Positions 52,758 to 61,739 are shown, counted from the stretch's first letter. The stretch is 64,000 nucleotides of DNA from Lachnoclostridium phytofermentans ISDg (GCF_000018685.1 NC_010001.1:2372001-2436000); one strand, 5' to 3'. Notes: a model not told the origin generated them from the sequence alone. Numbers and translations: made by a program.

Positions 52758-54128
52758 ATGACAAAGAACGAATATATGGAAAAATTGAAAGAAACCTTAG
52801 TTGGGTTTGAAGCAGATATTACAAAAGAAATCTTAGAAGATTATGAAGAACATTTTGAAATGGGGCTTAAGAAAGGAAAATCAGCAGAACAAATCTGCGA
52901 GGAACTTGGTGATATTAATGAAATAGCGAAGGAATTGAAAGGTCTTGAGAAAGAACACACTTCTTCTAAGAACAATAAGGAAGAAAATACAACAACTAAT
53001 TCGGAATGGAAACAAGAGAAGACAGAAGAAGTGAATCTAAAAGATATCATAGTAGATGCATTATTTGCTGATGTAATCGTGATCCCCTCAGGAAGCAATC
53101 AAATCACCTTAAATTATGTTAATTATGGGGATCAAAATCAACAGATGATGTATGAATTTAGGTCTTGGCAAGAGGGAGATAAGATTTTTGCTAAGGTTAT
53201 TAAAAAAGAAACGAACTTTGGTTTCTTTAATTACATCAAAACACCTCGTATGAAAATAGAAATCAAGGTGCCTGATTATTTTCCTAATATACACTTAAAC
53301 TCTACTAGTGGTGACATGAAGCTGACTGGTTCAAAGAGCAATGAGGTAGTAGTAAGTACAATAAGTGGTGATATAGAATTACAGAACTATCATGCTAAGA
53401 CTATGCAATTAAAATCATTAAGCGGAGATGTAAAACTAGTAAATAGTAATGGTGAAATGCTTCGCTGCAATAGTACGAGTGGGGATTTAAGATTAGAGAG
53501 AGTTAATTATAAGGATTATATTTTGGATACCAGTAGTGGGGAGATTGAGCTAATTAGAGCTGAAGGGATTTCTGTTAACAGTAAAAATAAATCAGGAGAC
53601 ATTTCACTTAGAGATTGTAGAATCAATAAAGTAGATTCTAAGACATTAAGTGGTGATGTTACAATTGAAAATATAATGGCAGATTCTTTTCATATGCAAA
53701 GTACGAGTGGAGATGTTAGAGCAGAAGATTCAAAGATATCACAATTTTCTCTCCGAAGTACAAGCGGGGATGTTCGAGCATCAAGAATTAAAAGCAGTAT
53801 CATAAATGCCACTAGTAAAAGTGGGGATGTTAGCGCTACAGCAGAGTCAAAGGAATGGAGAGCCTCCACGATTAGCGGTGAAGTATCCATAACATCAGAA
53901 TGTGATGCAATGATAAAAGTGAGCACTATTAGTGGTGATGTTCGTTTGCAGTTACAAAATCATGGCAATGGGTATGAAGCAAATATTCGAACCGTGAGCG
54001 GTACGCGTAGCCTTACTTTTGAAGGAAGTAATAGTAATCTATATCGAAATGGAAGTTATGTTTTTGGAAATGGTGGATGTAAGGTCGAGGCAAATACAAC
54101 TTCTGGTGATATTAAGATTCGAGGATAA
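52758..54128 (+). CDS. DUF1700-DUF4097 fusion protein
   Basis: The start at ATG 52758 follows AAAAGGAGA and gives 456 residues; an upstream in-frame ATG overlaps the preceding gene. Residues 1-70 are the helical DUF1700 module (MTKNEYMEKLKETLVGFEAD, GKSAEQICEELGDINEIAKE). After a charged linker, residues ~110-456 form DUF4097, a right-handed beta-helix with about fourteen turns, each marked by STSGDV, SLSGDV or TISGEV. There is no membrane segment, unlike many DUF1700 proteins. In PadR-linked operons these modules are thought to form envelope-stress sensors or scaffolds, but the biochemistry is unknown. Confidence 0.88.
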   Translation: MTKNEYMEKLKETLVGFEADITKEILEDYEEHFEMGLKKGKSAEQICEELGDINEIAKELKGLEKEHTSSKNNKEENTTTNSEWKQEKTEEVNLKDIIVDALFADVIVIPSGSNQITLNYVNYGDQNQQMMYEFRSWQEGDKIFAKVIKKETNFGFFNYIKTPRMKIEIKVPDYFPNIHLNSTSGDMKLTGSKSNEVVVSTISGDIELQNYHAKTMQLKSLSGDVKLVNSNGEMLRCNSTSGDLRLERVNYKDYILDTSSGEIELIRAEGISVNSKNKSGDISLRDCRINKVDSKTLSGDVTIENIMADSFHMQSTSGDVRAEDSKISQFSLRSTSGDVRASRIKSSIINATSKSGDVSATAESKEWRASTISGEVSITSECDAMIKVSTISGDVRLQLQNHGNGYEANIRTVSGTRSLTFEGSNSNLYRNGSYVFGNGGCKVEANTTSGDIKIRG

Positions 54129-54172
54129 GGAGTAATTATATTACGAGGATTACAAATAATATTTGTGACATG

Positions 54173-54222
54173 AAAAGATACCTTGAAATGGACTTTACAG
54201 ACCAAATCAAGGTACCTTTTTT
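54173..54222 (+). terminator. terminator after DUF1700-DUF4097 gene
   Basis: GATACCTTG pairs with CAAGGTACC (one mismatch) across a 22-nt loop and is followed by six T. Confidence 0.7.
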
Positions 54223-54288
54223 GTGCTGTATTAGTGAGCTATGTTGCTATAACCCTTCATTATAATGCTAAATGCTTTCACCAAATTT

Positions 54289-54492
54289 CTATTTAAAATC
54301 ATATGGATTTTTATGTTTACCAAAGCAATATCCGCTATATGTAATACCAATTAGCATCAGAATAACTGATACTAAAAAAGTTGGAATAGAAATACTATCA
54401 GGTAACTCAATGATAAATCTATTTGTTATGGTATAAATGAGATAGATTAACAACCCCAAAGGATTAGCTAGCGCCAATAATTTTTTCTTCAT
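54289..54492 (-). CDS. 67-residue two-helix membrane protein
   Basis: ATG 54492 follows GAGGAGGG on minus. The 67 residues have two hydrophobic helices (GLLIYLIYTITNRFII and TFLVSVILMLIGITYSGYCF) and a basic start (MKKKLL). It is a small inner-membrane protein. No family was recognised. It is convergent with the DUF4097 gene. Confidence 0.65.
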   Translation of the reverse strand: MKKKLLALANPLGLLIYLIYTITNRFIIELPDSISIPTFLVSVILMLIGITYSGYCFGKHKNPYDFK

Positions 54493-54618
54493 ATACAACC
54501 CTCCTCTTAAATAAGTTTCTTATAGTTGCAATTGCTATAATTGTCTATTTCTTTTAAAAAATTTTCAATATCCTTCCAACTCTATTTCTTTTAAATACTT
54601 TAAATATCCTTCCATGAT

Positions 54619-55266
54619 CTATTTCTTACATAGACAGTGTAGAATAACACCATCCTCAGGTTTGTAGATTTCACCACGCCCAGACAAAAGGATTGTAAAA
54701 TTATTCTGCTTTGCATAAGAGGAAAGTTCATCTGGAAGAAACGTTTCCCAATATATTTCTTTACTACTGTATGGATAAAACTTTCGACCTTCTAAGCATA
54801 GTTCGTGTGTATCTGATATATATTCATAGTCATGACCAGAAAAACTTAAAATTCCGTCTTTTCTCAATAATCGATTACATTCTGAAAAAAAACTTTGCTT
54901 ATAATCAGCTCCGTATAGTAACCCAAAGGTCTGTGCCCAGAGTATAATCACATCAAAGGTATTGTCATCGAATGGAATATGACGTCCATCGTAAGGATAG
55001 AAGGGGATAGAATAACCTGTTGATTCTGCTAAAGCCGTAACCTCTGTAATGATAGAATGTGAAATATCTATTCCAACCACGGAAAAGCCCAAGTCACTTA
55101 ATGCAAATGCTTCCCTTCCCAAACCGCATCCAATATTTAAAATCGATGCGTTTTTCGGAAAGTGACTTATAACCTCCTTTTCCCATATCTTCAAGCCTTT
55201 CCAAGACTTCATTTCATTAACATTATCTTTGGTTTCATACCATTGATTAACTGAATTTTGAGACAT
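54619..55266 (-). CDS. class I SAM-dependent methyltransferase
   Basis: The start at ATG 55266, which has AAGGAGG upstream, gives 215 residues. The SAM-binding motif I is SILNIGCGLGREAFALSDLG, followed by acidic motif VVGIDIS and motif IV DVIILWAQTFGLL. The rest is a Rossmann fold of the UbiE/Methyltransf_11 type. The substrate, small molecule or otherwise, cannot be read. It stands alone. Confidence 0.88.
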   Translation of the reverse strand: MSQNSVNQWYETKDNVNEMKSWKGLKIWEKEVISHFPKNASILNIGCGLGREAFALSDLGFSVVGIDISHSIITEVTALAESTGYSIPFYPYDGRHIPFDDNTFDVIILWAQTFGLLYGADYKQSFFSECNRLLRKDGILSFSGHDYEYISDTHELCLEGRKFYPYSSKEIYWETFLPDELSSYAKQNNFTILLSGRGEIYKPEDGVILHCLCKK

Positions 55267-55525
55267 AGGTAGAACCTCCTTATGAGTTCGCATATAATTC
55301 ATTATTTGGAAAAAAATGATAGCAAAGTGAGATTTGATATCTCCTAAGTATATTATAGATATTTATTTGTTAAATTCAAGTGCGATCATAAAGGTTCATA
55401 GAAAGCATACAGAGATGATATTATTCATATAAAGTGCATTCCTATTTTGTAGAAATAGAGGATTGCCAAATTTCAATTTATCATGTATAATAAATACTCG
55501 TGTGGTAGCAATATCATGAATATTA

Positions 55526-55611
55526 GGAGATGTATCGAAGAGGCCATAACGAGCCTGACTCGAAATCAGGTTGCCTGCAAGGGCACGTGGGTTCGAATCC
55601 CACCGTCTCCG
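55526..55611 (+). tRNA. tRNA-Ser (anticodon CGA)
   Basis: The 86-nt sequence folds as a type-II tRNA. Acceptor arms GGAGATG/CGTCTCC pair over seven bases with one G-U. The anticodon stem-loop is CTGA-CTCGAAA-TCAG, giving anticodon CGA for UCG codons. A long variable arm follows, then T arm GTGGG-TTCGAAT-CCCAC. The 3' CCA is not encoded. A terminator follows 15 nt later. Confidence 0.95.
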
Positions 55612-55625
55612 TTCATAATGATTAG

Positions 55626-55654
55626 TCCTAATCCTTCGGGGTTGGGATTTTTTT
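55626..55654 (+). terminator. terminator after tRNA-Ser
   Basis: TCCTAATCC, tetraloop TTCG and GGGTTGGGA form a 9-bp stem (two G-U) followed by seven T. Confidence 0.88.
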
Positions 55655-55814
55655 GTTATTAACAACATAGATAAACCAAATCAATACACTCATTTATTTT
55701 CACGCAAATGGACAAAAAACCCCACTGCAACTGAGAGTTGCTAATATTTCAAGCTTACTTGGTCGACATCTCTTCCAGTATTTGCTATACTACAAGCAGT
55801 AAAGGAGGTATATT

Positions 55815-56621
55815 ATGAAATTGGGAGAAAAAATTGTAATGTTTCGTACAGAGCATCACTTATCTCAAGGCGATCTTGCAGAGAAGTTAGGTGTTTCTCG
55901 ACAGTCTATTTCAAAATGGGAAACTGGTGGTAGCGTTCCTGATTTAGATAAACTTATCGCTTTAAGCGAGTTGTTTGATGTTTCTCTTGATAATCTCGTT
56001 AAGGATCAAGAGCCAAAGATAAATACAGAGTCTAAATCGTCAGAATCCTCAGAATCCTCGGAATCAGTATCGAAGTATCCGACACGAAAAGTTGTTGGAT
56101 GGATTTTACTGGGTGTAGGTTTACAATGCATGGTTTTGGGGCTTTTCCTAAATATTTTGTTGGCAGTTTTGGGAGGTTACCTGATATTGTGTGGTATTAT
56201 CTGCCAGGCTATTCAAAAGCATCCAGGACTTGTGATTGGTTGGGGAACCTTTTTGCCTTGTGCGTACTTTCTTCCAAGGATAACCAGTGCAAATATGATA
56301 ATGATCTTTCTGTCCTATGCCTATCGAGGCGGATGGACGATACAACTGATTATTTCCTATGCCTTTTGGACTATGCTATTCCTGCTGATTTTTACAACAG
56401 TTAGAAAAACGAGAATGAAAAACTACCCATTCCTGTTCTGTGGCTGGGCAATCTTTTTTCAAGTATATGGTTTCATACCTATCGCGTTTCGCTATACAGG
56501 GAAAATTGAGAAATTTTACATTGCATTTTCTTGGTGCGTGATTTTATTTCTTATTGTACTTCTATTTTTCACAGGAAAATGCATTTACAGTTATTCTAGA
56601 ATAGCCAAGGAAAGAAATTGA
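55815..56621 (+). CDS. membrane-anchored XRE-family regulator
   Basis: The protein has 268 residues from ATG 55815 after AAAGGAGGT. Residues 1-65 are a Cro/CI helix-turn-helix (SQGDLAEKLGVSRQSISKWE, VPDLDKLIALSELFDVSLD). A Ser-rich linker follows (SKSSESSESSESVS), then five hydrophobic helices. HTH domains joined to membrane segments may sense membrane or cell-wall state. No partner gene lies adjacent, so the target is unknown. Confidence 0.9.
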   Translation: MKLGEKIVMFRTEHHLSQGDLAEKLGVSRQSISKWETGGSVPDLDKLIALSELFDVSLDNLVKDQEPKINTESKSSESSESSESVSKYPTRKVVGWILLGVGLQCMVLGLFLNILLAVLGGYLILCGIICQAIQKHPGLVIGWGTFLPCAYFLPRITSANMIMIFLSYAYRGGWTIQLIISYAFWTMLFLLIFTTVRKTRMKNYPFLFCGWAIFFQVYGFIPIAFRYTGKIEKFYIAFSWCVILFLIVLLFFTGKCIYSYSRIAKERN

Positions 56622-56628
56622 GTAAAGG

Positions 56629-56668
56629 GTTGACATGCACGATTTTATATTGAATGTCAACTCTTTTA
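56629..56668 (+). terminator. hairpin after XRE gene
   Basis: GTTGACAT (56629-56636) pairs with ATGTCAAC (56654-56661), followed by TCTTTT. The stretch 56669-57000 has no clear gene; a small palindrome TTATCA...TGATAA lies at about 56819-56840. Confidence 0.6.
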
Positions 56669-57016
56669 TTTTGTTGTTATAATCCAAGCATAGTCAAAGT
56701 ATCATTGTGTAAGGGTGGTGAACGGATTTTTTTTCATAATACCATTGCTGTTGTATCAGTGATATCGGCTTTGAAAGGTAATTATTTTTCGCTCTAATTT
56801 ATTCAATTAAATCGGGCTTATCAGTTATTACTGTGATAAACTATGGCACTTATATTTGTAGGTGCTTTTTGTTTGCACTCAGGCATTATCCGACCGGAAA
56901 CTGATGTCAGCGTTGAAGCAGGTAGAAACGATTTAATGGTAAAATTAAGTATAAATTCCAAATAATATATGTTATAATTGCATTTATATAATGTGAAAAG
57001 GTGAGGAGTGATAATT

Positions 57017-58558
57017 TTGTACAAAAAAATAGCTGTTGTCCTTTTGCTGGCAGCTTTATTATTTTCTCTAAGCTCATGTTCTTTTGAGAATAAGAGAGAA
57101 GGAGACAATTCATTCACTGTTTTGTCAAGCAGCGAAAATAAGGATTTAGAGCAAATGCTCATGGAATTTGCAGAAAAAAATAAAATTAATTTAAAGTTTG
57201 AGTACACAGGGTCTTTAAATATTCCTTCTATGATAAAATCATCGCAAAAGGATTATGATGCCGTATGGTCCTCAAACAGCATATGGAATGCTTCTATCTC
57301 AAGTTCTGTTTTAAAAAATTCTAAGTCCATATCTGTTAATCCCGTAATATTTGCAGTGAAAGAAAGTAGATATAAAAACTTGGGATTTAGTAAAGACACG
57401 GTTGTAAACGATCTGGTGCAGGCCGTTGAAAAAGGAAATCTAAAGTTTCTAATGCCTTCGGTTACTCAAACAAACAGCGGAGCATCAGCTTACATAGGAT
57501 TTTTAAACTGTCTGGCAGGTAATCCTCCAGTTTTAACAGAGGAAGACTTGAATTCAGAGGCTCTACAAGAAAGCTTAAAGACCTTGTTTAAAGGAGTGGT
57601 CAGAAACTCCGGTAGTGATGAATACTTAATAGACATCTTCAATGAAGGTGGCTACGATGCACTTGTAAACTATGAATCTTCGCTAATAGAACTGAACAAT
57701 CAGTTAATAAAAAGTAATAAAGAACCTTTAAGATTCATTTATCCTTCCGACGGAGTTTCCGTTTCGGACAGCCCCTTTGCGTACATAGACAACAATAATG
57801 AGAAAAAACTGGAAATATTTAACAAGCTACAAAGCTTCTTATTGTCTTCGGATACCCAGCAAAAGCTTGAAAGCATGGGTAGAAGAACCACTTATGGTGG
57901 TCTGGTATCAAATGATGAGGTTTTTAAGGAATCTTATGGAATTGATAAGAATGCTTATTTGTCTCCTATTAAATACCCAGCAAGCTCTGTAATTAAAAAT
58001 GCACTGAATCTTTACCAGGATTTGTTCAGAAAACCCTCAGTGGTTGTTTTTTGCCTTGATTATTCAGGCAGCATGTTTGGGGAAGGAAATGAACAGCTTG
58101 TTGCGGCAATGGAAAAGATATTGGATCATAAACTGGCATCGGAGGATATGATACAGTTTTCGAAAATGGATAAAATATTTGTTATTCCGTTTTCAAGTGA
58201 ACTCAAATGGGTGGATTCAGCTATATCCGGAATAGATACAGCTAACCTAATTTCCAGGATAAAGGATACGGAGGCACATGGAAAAACGAATATATACGCG
58301 CCTGTTGAGCATGCCATTGAAATATTAAAGGATTTTGATGCTGATGTATATACAAAATCCATTGTTTTAATGACAGACGGTGAATCAGCCGGTAATTTCC
58401 GTAAAGGTACATCCTACGATATACCTGTGTTTTCAATTATGTTCGGAGAAGCAAATCCGAAGCAACTGGATGAAATTAGCCGACTTACAAAAGGCAAGAC
58501 CTTTGACGGCAGAATAGGCCTTATTAATGCTTTTAAGGAAATAAGAGGATATAATTAG
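57017..58558 (+). CDS. lipoprotein with solute-binding domain fused to VWA domain
   Basis: TTG 57017, about eight bases after GGTGAGGAG, gives 513 residues; GTG 57008 is the alternative. A lipoprotein signal (LLLAALLFSLSSC, Cys21) anchors it outside the membrane. Residues ~30-330 form a type-2 periplasmic-binding fold (TNSGASAYIGFL, VNYESSLIEL). Residues ~340-513 are a VWA domain with a complete metal site: DYSGSMFG, the Thr in GKTNIYAPVE and Asp in LMTDGESAG. No ABC permease or ATPase is nearby. It is the first gene of a four-gene unit and may pair ligand sensing with metal-dependent protein binding. Confidence 0.85.
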   Translation: MYKKIAVVLLLAALLFSLSSCSFENKREGDNSFTVLSSSENKDLEQMLMEFAEKNKINLKFEYTGSLNIPSMIKSSQKDYDAVWSSNSIWNASISSSVLKNSKSISVNPVIFAVKESRYKNLGFSKDTVVNDLVQAVEKGNLKFLMPSVTQTNSGASAYIGFLNCLAGNPPVLTEEDLNSEALQESLKTLFKGVVRNSGSDEYLIDIFNEGGYDALVNYESSLIELNNQLIKSNKEPLRFIYPSDGVSVSDSPFAYIDNNNEKKLEIFNKLQSFLLSSDTQQKLESMGRRTTYGGLVSNDEVFKESYGIDKNAYLSPIKYPASSVIKNALNLYQDLFRKPSVVVFCLDYSGSMFGEGNEQLVAAMEKILDHKLASEDMIQFSKMDKIFVIPFSSELKWVDSAISGIDTANLISRIKDTEAHGKTNIYAPVEHAIEILKDFDADVYTKSIVLMTDGESAGNFRKGTSYDIPVFSIMFGEANPKQLDEISRLTKGKTFDGRIGLINAFKEIRGYN

Positions 58559-58570
58559 AGGAGATTCAAT

Positions 58571-59221
58571 ATGAAAGAAATATTTCTTGGTGTTGTTTCG
58601 GCAGCAGTATTCCTTGCAGTTTGGCTTATAGGCGGCAACATTGTAATATCCATCTTAAGCAGTGCAGGTTGCCTAATTATAGCCGTATTTACGATAAGGA
58701 CTTTAGAAAATGAAAAGAAAATAAAGATAGACTTAAAGGGTGATGAAAATGCATACGATAAGGTCTATAAATCAATTATCGATTACATTTCTTCCATTTC
58801 AAGGTATAGGGATAAATTTAGAAGCCTGAATGTGGAGAGTGATATTATATCCCCGGACGTTATAACTATGATGGATTCAATCCATAAAACATGCTTGAAA
58901 ATATCGGATGCCCTTAAGGAAGACAATTCTCTTTACACGAAGTTGAATGATTTTTCCTCATATTATTTGCCTGGGCTGATAAATATTTTAGATACCTATG
59001 CGAATTTGGCTGAAGGCTCATTTAAAGCAGATGAATCACAAAAATTCGCCTTGCAGTTTTACCAATTTCTTACTCAGATAACAGATGCCTTCGATAAAAA
59101 ATATTACAGCCTTTTCTCAAATGATGTTCTGGACAGTAAGGCTGAAATGGTTGCTATGACGGCCTTATTCAAATCAGAAGGACTTGTGGATAATAAAGAT
59201 TTTATGGGAGGAACAAGATGA
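58571..59221 (+). CDS. XpaC-family membrane protein
   Basis: The protein has 216 residues from ATG 58571 after AGAGGAGA. Two N-terminal helices in tandem (FLGVVSAAVFLAVWLIGGNI, ISILSSAGCLIIAVFT) precede a helical cytosolic domain. The blocks FSSYYLPGLINILDTYANLA and SNDVLDSKAEMVAMTALFKS match the XpaC (5-bromo-4-chloroindolyl phosphate hydrolysis) family. XpaC genes are regularly neighbours of telA. Its biochemical role is unknown. The stop overlaps the next ATG (ATGA), so translation is coupled. Confidence 0.85.
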   Translation: MKEIFLGVVSAAVFLAVWLIGGNIVISILSSAGCLIIAVFTIRTLENEKKIKIDLKGDENAYDKVYKSIIDYISSISRYRDKFRSLNVESDIISPDVITMMDSIHKTCLKISDALKEDNSLYTKLNDFSSYYLPGLINILDTYANLAEGSFKADESQKFALQFYQFLTQITDAFDKKYYSLFSNDVLDSKAEMVAMTALFKSEGLVDNKDFMGGTR

Positions 59222-60318
59222 AAAATATAGTAAAAGGAGTAATTGCTTTTGTAGCAGTTATTGTAATAGGTATAGCAGTATCAATTATAATAAAGCCAAA
59301 GGATAAGGCGGTTACTGTGATGGGAGCAGTAGGGGGAGGTAAGGAAAATTTTCTTGCAGACCCGGATATTTTGGCAATTTTACATGATAAATATAATATA
59401 AACTTGAAGGTTGATAACTGGAGCAATAACAAGCTTATTAAGGACCCTATAGAAACAAAGGAAAAAGAGGGCTATGACTTTGTTTTTTTCAGCGACGAAA
59501 GATTCTATGAATATTATAAAAGACCTGCAGTAGCCGACGAGGCTCCAAGATTAAAAACGCTAAAATCCAATATTGTTTTATCAACTCCAATAGTGGTTTA
59601 CAGCTGGGACAGCATATGCGATTCTCTTATATCTAATGGTGTAGTGGAAAAAATTCAGGATACTTACTACATTGTTGATATGCCGGCTGTTTTGTCATAC
59701 ATTGAAAATAATACAAAATGGTCGGATATAGGCATAAAGGACATATACGGCAAAATTAATATTGCCAGCACAGATCCAGTAACATCCTCACCTGGTACAA
59801 CATACTACGGATTACTGGCATCAATTATGAATGAGGGATATGTGGATGAAAGTAATATTAACAATGTTCTTCCAAAACTCAAGGATTTTTACAAGTTATC
59901 AGGCTTTATGAACAATACTCCCGCCGATTTATTTGATCTGTATCTTAGAATGGGAAAGGGTGCTTATCCCATGATAGTTGATTATGAAAAATCCATTATT
60001 GACTTTGCCAATAACAATCCTGATGGCTTTAACAAGGTCAAGGACAAGGTAAGAATACTGTATCCGAATCCAACCACATGGAATTCCCATTGTATAATGA
60101 GTTTTACAGAGAATGGTACATCCTATGTGGATGCTTTGGCTGATCCGGAAATTCAAAAAATAGCATGGGAAAAATACGGCTTTAGAACCGGTGTGGTAGG
60201 TGGAGATTACGATGTTAATTCGGTGCCAATAAAGGGAATCCCGCAGGAAATAACCTCGGCAACAAAGGGGCTTCAGAAAGAAATTTATGATAAAATAATT
60301 GAAGCACTTAAAAATTAA
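59218..60318 (+). CDS. membrane-anchored solute-binding protein
   Basis: The protein has 366 residues from ATG 59218, overlapping the XpaC-like stop. An uncleaved-looking N-terminal helix (IVKGVIAFVAVIVIGIAVSI) anchors it, and no lipobox is present. The body is a type-2 periplasmic-binding fold. Blocks SSPGTTYYGLLASIM, IVDYEKSIIDF and RILYPNPTTWNSHCIMSF parallel the solute-binding part of the VWA lipoprotein, so the two are paralogous. With no transporter genes beside it, a sensing rather than import role is inferred. Ligand unknown. Confidence 0.8.
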   Translation: MKNIVKGVIAFVAVIVIGIAVSIIIKPKDKAVTVMGAVGGGKENFLADPDILAILHDKYNINLKVDNWSNNKLIKDPIETKEKEGYDFVFFSDERFYEYYKRPAVADEAPRLKTLKSNIVLSTPIVVYSWDSICDSLISNGVVEKIQDTYYIVDMPAVLSYIENNTKWSDIGIKDIYGKINIASTDPVTSSPGTTYYGLLASIMNEGYVDESNINNVLPKLKDFYKLSGFMNNTPADLFDLYLRMGKGAYPMIVDYEKSIIDFANNNPDGFNKVKDKVRILYPNPTTWNSHCIMSFTENGTSYVDALADPEIQKIAWEKYGFRTGVVGGDYDVNSVPIKGIPQEITSATKGLQKEIYDKIIEALKN

Positions 60319-60346
60319 TTCTTGTTACCTAATCATTCCACGGTAA

Positions 60347-60441
60347 GCGGATTGATCCATGGGAAAACAGACAGATGCTGAGTTTTCTTTAACAGCTGGC
60401 TGATTTTCTATGGATGAGAGCGGCCTGAACAGTTAATCCGC
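60347..60441 (+). ncRNA. structured RNA element ahead of telA
   Basis: Between the solute-binding gene and telA lies a nested fold. GCGGATT (60347-60353) pairs with AATCCGC (60435-60441). Inside, TCCATGGGAAA (60356-60366) pairs with TTTTCTATGGA (60404-60414) over 11 bp, and GCTG/CAGC form an apical stem. It has no T tract and lies ~49 nt before the telA start, so it may be a riboswitch-like leader, an mRNA-processing site or a small RNA. It matches no family recognised by eye. Confidence 0.45.
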
Positions 60442-60489
60442 ACAATTACAATAAGTATTTAATTATTAATATATTAAAGGAGACTGAAA

Positions 60490-61596
60490 ATGGAAGAAAT
60501 TAAATTAGATTTCGGGAATGAAGCACAAACATTACCAGAAAAAAATCAAACAGAAGAAGCTGGTATGAAATTATCAGCTTTAACTCCACAAGAACAGAAG
60601 CAGGTTTTGGAGTTTGTAGAAAAAATTGATGTTACAGACAGTAACGCTATTGTTACATATGGTTCTGGTGCGCAAACTAAGCTTGCAAAATTTGCAGACG
60701 ATACACTGAAGAATGTTAAGACAAAGGACTCCGGAGAGGCGGGCAAGTTGCTTTCTGACCTGGTTGTCACCATAAAAAACTTTGATTACGTAGGCGAAAA
60801 CAAGGGCTTTTTAGGTAATCTATTCGGAAAGGCAAAAAATGAAATTGATAAGATGATTGCTCGCTACAGCGATGTTGAAGTAAATATCGACAAAATAACC
60901 AATATGCTACAGTCTCACCGTCACACCATGCTTAAGGACATCGCCATGTATGATGAAATGTATAAAACTAATTTGGATTACTTCAAAGAGCTTACCATGT
61001 ACATTGTAGCAGGCAAGGAAAAAATTAAGGAAGTGAACGAAAAAGTAATTCCAGAGCTAAGAGAACAAGCTACCAGGTCAGGAGACGAAGCAGAGGCTCA
61101 AAAGCTGAATGATTTCGTTAATGCGGTAAATCGTTTTGAAAAGAAGGTTTATGACCTACAGCTCAGCCGTCAGATATCACTTCAGATGGGACCTCAGATA
61201 CGCTTAATTCAAAATAATGACGCCCAGCTGGCCGACAAAATACAATCTTCAATTGTAAATTCCATACCTTTATGGAAAAACCAGATGGTTATATCCCTTG
61301 GTCTTGAAAATGCAAAGGCTGCTCTTGCTGCTCAGACAAAAGTTACAGACATGACAAACGAGCTTTTAAAGAAAAATTCCGAAATGCTTAAAGCAGGTAC
61401 TCTGGATGTGGCCAAAGAAAGTGAGAGGGGAATTGTCTCCATAGAAACAATTAAAAAGGTAAATCAGGATTTAATAGACACAATTAACCAAGTACTTGAA
61501 ATACAAAGGAAGGGTAAGGAAGAAAGGATAGCCGCCGAGTCAGAGTTAGTTACAATAGAATCAGAGCTTAAGCAAACTCTAGTAGCCATAAGATAA
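60490..61596 (+). CDS. telA: TelA-family toxic-anion resistance protein
   Basis: The protein has 368 residues from ATG 60490 after AAAGGAGA. It is a soluble, almost wholly helical protein of the TelA (tellurite resistance) family: GFLGNLFGKAKNEIDKMIAR, QSHRHTMLKDIAMYDEMYK, LSRQISLQMGPQIRLIQNND and a C-terminal coiled coil. Family members are linked to tellurite, antimicrobial and membrane stress, but the mechanism is not known. It has no membrane segment. It ends the VWA/XpaC/SBP/TelA unit, and a strong terminator follows. Confidence 0.93.
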   Translation: MEEIKLDFGNEAQTLPEKNQTEEAGMKLSALTPQEQKQVLEFVEKIDVTDSNAIVTYGSGAQTKLAKFADDTLKNVKTKDSGEAGKLLSDLVVTIKNFDYVGENKGFLGNLFGKAKNEIDKMIARYSDVEVNIDKITNMLQSHRHTMLKDIAMYDEMYKTNLDYFKELTMYIVAGKEKIKEVNEKVIPELREQATRSGDEAEAQKLNDFVNAVNRFEKKVYDLQLSRQISLQMGPQIRLIQNNDAQLADKIQSSIVNSIPLWKNQMVISLGLENAKAALAAQTKVTDMTNELLKKNSEMLKAGTLDVAKESERGIVSIETIKKVNQDLIDTINQVLEIQRKGKEERIAAESELVTIESELKQTLVAIR

Positions 61597-61603
61597 TGCA
61601 CAC

Positions 61604-61646
61604 AAAAAAAGAAGATATATCATAATAGTGGTATATCTTCTTTTTT
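61604..61646 (+). terminator. terminator of the telA cluster
   Basis: AAAAAAGAAGATATATC pairs with GGTATATCTTCTTTTTT over 17 bp (one G-U). Confidence 0.92.
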
Positions 61647-61739
61647 AAAAGTATATGATTATGCTAATATGATAGAAAAACTATCTATTTAGCAACTCTT
61701 TTTTAATGCCAAGCTTTTAAGTAAGCACAAGAGCAGTAC

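Noticed and set aside
55396..55668. Minus-strand 90-codon frame
   Set aside because: It is antisense to the tRNA-Ser gene and its terminator.
55526..57016. tRNA-Ser as an integration site for the telA cluster
   Set aside because: No integrase and no repeat of the tRNA 3' end were found on the far side of the cluster.
56821..57207. Minus-strand 128-codon frame
   Set aside because: It overlaps the lipoprotein gene start and its ribosome site; no supporting signals.
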